A DNA stretch of 16,856 bases from NCBI GenBank assembly GCA_964467345.1, contig CAYXPY010000039.1, positions 1 to 16,856 of the forward strand. The letters run 5' to 3'. Position 1 is the stretch's first letter, and each line of letters begins with the position of its first letter. A model generated the notes under the pieces. The model searched no databases. It worked only from the letters and a program-made list of their open reading frames with translations, and was not told the DNA's origin. Shown here one piece after another: positions 13,925 to 16,856 of the stretch. Position numbers and translations under genes: made by a program. The DNA comes from SM1-50 sp964467345 (lineage in GTDB: Archaea > Thermoplasmatota > E2 > DHVEG-1).

Positions 13925-14869
13925 ATGGGCGCTAAGCTAGATAGAACGTTGAAAAACATGCAGTTATTGTCGAGCAGTAAGAGTTCAGTCGCAAAGTTTC
14001 TCAGGATTCAAAGGAGTGTTGCAGCCCTCCCGTTACTTGTCATGTATACTATCGTCGGATTATATTTTAATGGTTTTAATTTCTTCGATGTGACATACCT
14101 TCTCGGTGCTCTTGCGCTCTATTTGCTTTCAGTTGCTGTTAACGGTTATAACAATCTCTTTGACGTTGAAGAGGATAAACTAGCGGTATCCAGTGGAATT
14201 TTGAAGGCAAACTATTTACTAAAAGAGTTTACGTGGCGTCAATTGAAGTGGAATCTTCTGCTCACCAGCATCGCCCTTGTCGTCGTCGTGTTCCTCATCG
14301 GGAACCTAGAATTTGCTATCATATGCGCTTTTACATATGTTCTTGGAATAATATATACAAAGCCAATTCGACTGAAAAACAGACCCCTCATCGGAACGTT
14401 GTCAAACACTTATTTGTTCTCGCTTGTACCGATACTGAGTTGCTACTTTTTGTTCAAAGGTGAACTCACGGCAATGATCGCATTTAGCATAGCTACATTT
14501 CTTCCAACATTTGCAAGTTGTCTTATCGCTGAAATTGCTGACCGCGAGGTAGACAGAAAAATTGGAACACGAACTACCGCTTGTTGGCTTGGTCCACACC
14601 TCAAAACAGTTATCAAAGGAGTGTTGATCTTCTCTGTTGTGTTATTTTTTATTGCGTTGTTCATCAATTGGGGTGTGATTCTTGTTATCCCATTTATGGT
14701 GATTTTTCTTTATGAAATATATAAACTTTACATGGATTTCACAGATAAAAAAGCCGATTATGCGCTTTTAAAAATAGGGGCGAATCTCTCAAAATTTCTG
14801 GTAGTCTATATCATAGCAGCGATAATCTACCACGAAATAGCCGCTTTTCTACCTACGAATATTTTTTAA
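13925..14869 (+). CDS. UbiA-family prenyltransferase, diverged first motif
   Basis: 314 residues, about eight or nine membrane helices. The first Asp-rich motif reads NNLFDVEED (76-84), with Asn at the second position where Asp is usual. The second motif is DREVD (206-210), intact. Between them YTKPIRLKNRPLIG (144-157) matches the conserved loop of UbiA enzymes that work on polar-headed or quinone acceptors. The short basic KP..SG tail normally following motif 1 is replaced by KLAVSSG. GGAGTGATG ends 4 nt before the ATG and supports this start. It may be active or altered, since the remaining Asp residues of motif 1 are present. It is unlike its neighbour in sequence beyond the family motifs, so it is not a recent duplicate. 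The acceptor is unknown. Confidence 0.87.
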   Translation: MGAKLDRTLKNMQLLSSSKSSVAKFLRIQRSVAALPLLVMYTIVGLYFNGFNFFDVTYLLGALALYLLSVAVNGYNNLFDVEEDKLAVSSGILKANYLLKEFTWRQLKWNLLLTSIALVVVVFLIGNLEFAIICAFTYVLGIIYTKPIRLKNRPLIGTLSNTYLFSLVPILSCYFLFKGELTAMIAFSIATFLPTFASCLIAEIADREVDRKIGTRTTACWLGPHLKTVIKGVLIFSVVLFFIALFINWGVILVIPFMVIFLYEIYKLYMDFTDKKADYALLKIGANLSKFLVVYIIAAIIYHEIAAFLPTNIF

Positions 14870-15135
14870 TAACCCAAAGGCATTTTTCACTTCCCCTTAA
14901 CCATCTCTTGAGGAGTACTGAACGTAACTCAGGAAACGCAGTGACAAGATTTTTGCGATGACTACCGCTCATTGCTTTCCTACATATCATATCAAAATTT
15001 CAGATGACCTATGATTGACAGGATATCAACAGGGTTAAACAGGAGAAAAAGAATTACGAAGAACGTGGATCGTTCACTTCGTTTCAGACCATCGCCTTTT
15101 GGGTCGTACCACGATAATAATTCACAGAAATTTTA
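14870..15135. other. Convergent intergenic region
   Basis: About 265 nt between the stop of the second UbiA gene (plus) and the stop of the C45-like gene (minus). A hairpin GAA-GAACG-TGGAT-CGTTC-AC-TTC (15058-15080) is followed on the minus strand by CGTAATTCTTTTTCTCC and may end the minus-strand transcript. No gene is supported; a plus-strand frame from 15011 that runs into the C45 gene has no ribosome binding site. Confidence 0.35.
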
Positions 15136-16584
15136 TCATACGAATCTTTTTGAAAAATCGCATTTCCAAAAAACACCTCTGCACGGGCATGTATGTGTCC
15201 AATAAACGGTAAGATCCTTAGGCATAACAATCCATGCAAACGCAGTAACTTTTGATGAATACGTATCAGGATGCCGGCAGAGGTCACCAGAATCCATTTT
15301 ATTTTGATCGTAACCTCCACCGTGATCCCTTGATATTTTTTTACACACGTCTAATGTAATATTCCCATAGTAAAGCTCAAGTAATTCATGTGCTCTTTCT
15401 TCTCTGAATCCTGATGTAGGGAACTCGTCTGGGTAAACGGATCCAGTCAAATTTGGATCTAACCATAGATGGTGATTTGTATGCCAGAGGATTCCCTCTC
15501 GGCTGCCCGTTATCTCTGTTGAATCACCAAACACCGCTATAAAATAATGATGAGTCTGTTCTATTACTACTATCCCGCCGTCTTTATCACAAAAACTTGA
15601 CGATGATCCATCATACTGATTAAACCAACTATGTTCTGTTTGTAACGCTCTTTCACTGTTTTCAAAGAATGTTGCTACCTCTGAAACATTTTTACAGGTC
15701 ATCATAGCCTGTGTCTCAAGTATCATCGTTGGGATTCCCGGCCCCTCATCGATACTACGGCTCTTATTATCAGTGAACACTGTGCCAGGTGAACCCATTC
15801 CCAATCCTTTCTCATTTAAAAAGGGATATTCATAAAGTACTGGTATACCCCAGAACGCATATTGATATTCCATTGTATTTACTTTTAAAATCCAGCATTT
15901 CAAACAGAATATGCGATGTAAAATACACGATAAGAAGAGGTCTCTGACGCCGTCAACAGATGAATCGATGCTAAAGGTTAAAAACGTCTCGTTATTTTTT
16001 GTCGCCTTTCCGGTGGAAAGAGTAATCGTACATCTATCATCAAGTAAGGTATGCAATCTACTTTGTATGAGGAGTAATTTTTCTACATCTATGTTTGTAC
16101 TAACCGATAATCCTCTCAGCTCGTCTAGATACAGAGGAAACGTTTTCTCCAAGGTTCTCACTTGGTTTTTTAAGGAATTTGTATCAATTTTACGTTTTTC
16201 ATAAAAACCACAGAAAAAATCTAATATTCTGTAGAACGGACATAATAAGTGACCTGCTTTTACACCATAGTCATAGGCAGATGATGTCCCAAAATTGAAA
16301 ATCGCTGTTTCATATATATTTTCTTTATCGTTTCTTTTTTTGAGGTCATCTTCTCGTTTTCCGATGCTTAAGCATTCAAAGAACGTTTCTTTTTCACGTA
16401 ACAATCCTTGGGGGTGGTTCTTCTCGGTTGATATGTCGGTTTCTTTGTTTTTTGTGGTAGATAATGAGATTTCATCTAACGGTATTGATTTCGCAGATTG
16501 ATGTCCCACCAAAGTACTCAACGACCCTAGAACCAGAAGAACAACAACATAGAGACTAATCATTATAAGAGGGTTCTTCTTCAT
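15136..16584 (-). CDS. Exported C45-type (acyl-CoA:6-APA acyltransferase-like) Ntn-hydrolase
   Basis: 482 residues. A hydrophobic leader (1-27, MKKNPLIMISLYVVVLLVLG...VGHQ) is nearly the same as in 2050-2823 and is followed by a polar, Lys-rich linker (to about 90). The catalytic part resembles peptidase family C45 / penicillin acyltransferase: a helical region with YDYGVKAGHLLCPFY (104-118) precedes DDRCTITLSTGKATKNNET (182-200). Cys185 there would be the autoproteolytic N-terminal nucleophile. ILWHTNHHLWLDP (365-377) and SKVTAFAWIVMPKDLTVYW (444-462) match later conserved strands. Known members cleave or transfer amide-linked acyl chains and self-process at Gly/Asp-Cys; here the residue before Cys is Arg, which is unusual. 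The protein is cysteine-rich (for example C466, C468, C475). It has its own promoter. The substrate is unknown. Confidence 0.8.
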   Translation of the reverse strand: MKKNPLIMISLYVVVLLVLGSLSTLVGHQSAKSIPLDEISLSTTKNKETDISTEKNHPQGLLREKETFFECLSIGKREDDLKKRNDKENIYETAIFNFGTSSAYDYGVKAGHLLCPFYRILDFFCGFYEKRKIDTNSLKNQVRTLEKTFPLYLDELRGLSVSTNIDVEKLLLIQSRLHTLLDDRCTITLSTGKATKNNETFLTFSIDSSVDGVRDLFLSCILHRIFCLKCWILKVNTMEYQYAFWGIPVLYEYPFLNEKGLGMGSPGTVFTDNKSRSIDEGPGIPTMILETQAMMTCKNVSEVATFFENSERALQTEHSWFNQYDGSSSSFCDKDGGIVVIEQTHHYFIAVFGDSTEITGSREGILWHTNHHLWLDPNLTGSVYPDEFPTSGFREERAHELLELYYGNITLDVCKKISRDHGGGYDQNKMDSGDLCRHPDTYSSKVTAFAWIVMPKDLTVYWTHTCPCRGVFWKCDFSKRFV

Positions 16585-16620
16585 CCTTGCTTTCCGCCCT
16601 TAACCATAATTTAAAATGTA

Positions 16621-16636
16621 TGTTCTCCTATAAAAA
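16621..16636 (-). promoter_or_regulatory. Promoter of 15136-16584: TATA box plus GGAGAACA element
   Basis: Minus strand TTTTTATAGGAGAACA, identical over 16 bases to 2855-2870, with 36 nt between it and the ATG at 16584. The bases immediately flanking the match differ between the two sites. Confidence 0.6.
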
Positions 16637-16734
16637 CTATAGTCTAGGAAACAAGGGTTTAAGCAAAGCATTGATACAGGTTTCATGCATGGTTTTTTCT
16701 TGGGCGAAAACAAATGAGAAAAAAGAAGTTGGAG

Positions 16735-16807
16735 CGCCGTCCGCCGGACTCGGACCGGCGACCGCTCGGTTAACAGCCGAGTGCTCTACCAACTGAGCTA
16801 GGACGGC
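16735..16807 (-). tRNA. tRNA-Asn (anticodon GTT)
   Basis: 73 nt on the minus strand, from 16807 to 16735. The acceptor stem GCCGTCC/GGACGGC pairs in all seven positions. The D arm is GCTC-AGTTGGTA-GAGC, the anticodon arm CTCGG-CTGTTAA-CCGAG with GTT at 16774-16772, and the variable loop CGGTC. The T arm is GCCGG-TCCGAGT-CCGGC and the discriminator base is G73. No CCA is encoded and there is no intron. The T-loop reads TCC where TTC is usual (base 55 is C). A T-rich tract (CTTCTTTTTTCTC, about 16714-16727) follows on the minus strand and would end transcription. Confidence 0.95.
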
Positions 16808-16856
16808 ATTTTTCTTATCGTGTTGTAGCGAATGAGAATAGTGTTTTGTATTAAAA

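Noticed and set aside
13851..13940. 29-codon plus-strand frame overlapping the start of the second UbiA gene (possible leader peptide)
   Set aside because: No ribosome binding site of its own, and the overlap by 16 nt can arise by chance; kept only as a note.
1..16856. CRISPR array, transposon ends or integration site at the tRNA
   Set aside because: No regularly spaced palindromic repeats, transposase or integrase reading frame, and no second copy of the tRNA 3' end was seen in the window.

Overview
The window looks archaeal, most likely a Thermoplasmatota-type euryarchaeon; the lineage is inferred from protein style and was not searched. Promoters are archaeal in form: A/T-rich TATA boxes sit about 40-55 nt upstream of starts, and several starts have GGAGG/GGTGA-type ribosome binding sites. 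Most proteins are exported or membrane-bound with archaeal-style leaders, two UbiA-family prenyltransferases are present, and a tRNA-Asn without an encoded CCA lies at the right end. No insertion sequence, CRISPR array, rRNA or phage module was seen.

Layout. Positions 1-2823 (minus) appear to be one transcription unit: a short-loop membrane protein of unknown function (2050-2823), a right-handed beta-helix (NosD/CASH) surface protein starting at TTG (236-2005), and the N-terminus of another exported protein cut by the window edge. Positions 2929-3942 (minus) hold a second beta-helix protein with its own promoter. Positions 4052-4853 (minus) hold a three-helix membrane protein followed by a tandem winged-helix regulator. 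Positions 4914-6113 and 6321-6866 (minus) are two secreted proteins with low-complexity regions (Gly/Pro/Gln and polyGln) and calcium-loop-like motifs. Positions 7063-7843 contain three very small genes: a CPYC...CPYC zinc-ribbon-like protein (minus), a Cys/His protein (plus) and a 57-residue membrane protein (plus). Positions 7986-9233 (plus) encode a secreted collagen-like protein. Positions 9389-12421 (minus) encode an Omp28-like thioredoxin-fold protein with FnIII and Ig-like domains and a seven-repeat beta-propeller protein. Positions 12739-14869 (plus) hold two UbiA-family prenyltransferases in tandem. Positions 15136-16584 (minus) encode a membrane-anchored or secreted C45 (acyl-CoA:6-APA acyltransferase-like) Ntn-hydrolase, and 16735-16807 (minus) is tRNA-Asn(GTT).

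How it fits together. Apart from the regulator, the zinc-finger-like proteins and the tRNA, nearly every gene encodes something exported or in the membrane: adhesin-like folds (beta-helix, collagen triple helix, beta-propeller, Ig/FnIII), an extracellular thioredoxin fold, an extracellular acyltransferase-like enzyme and lipid-prenyl enzymes. The window reads as a cell-envelope/surface-protein region rather than a metabolic operon. The most interesting cross-links are: (a) an identical 16-base promoter element in front of two otherwise unrelated genes (2050-2823 and 15136-16584) that also share their N-terminal leader; (b) a two-unit 16-base direct repeat just upstream of the TATA box of the polyGln secreted protein; (c) small divergent Cys-rich proteins; (d) the archaeal collagen-like protein built like a tail-fibre shaft between two 'GIGT' head motifs.
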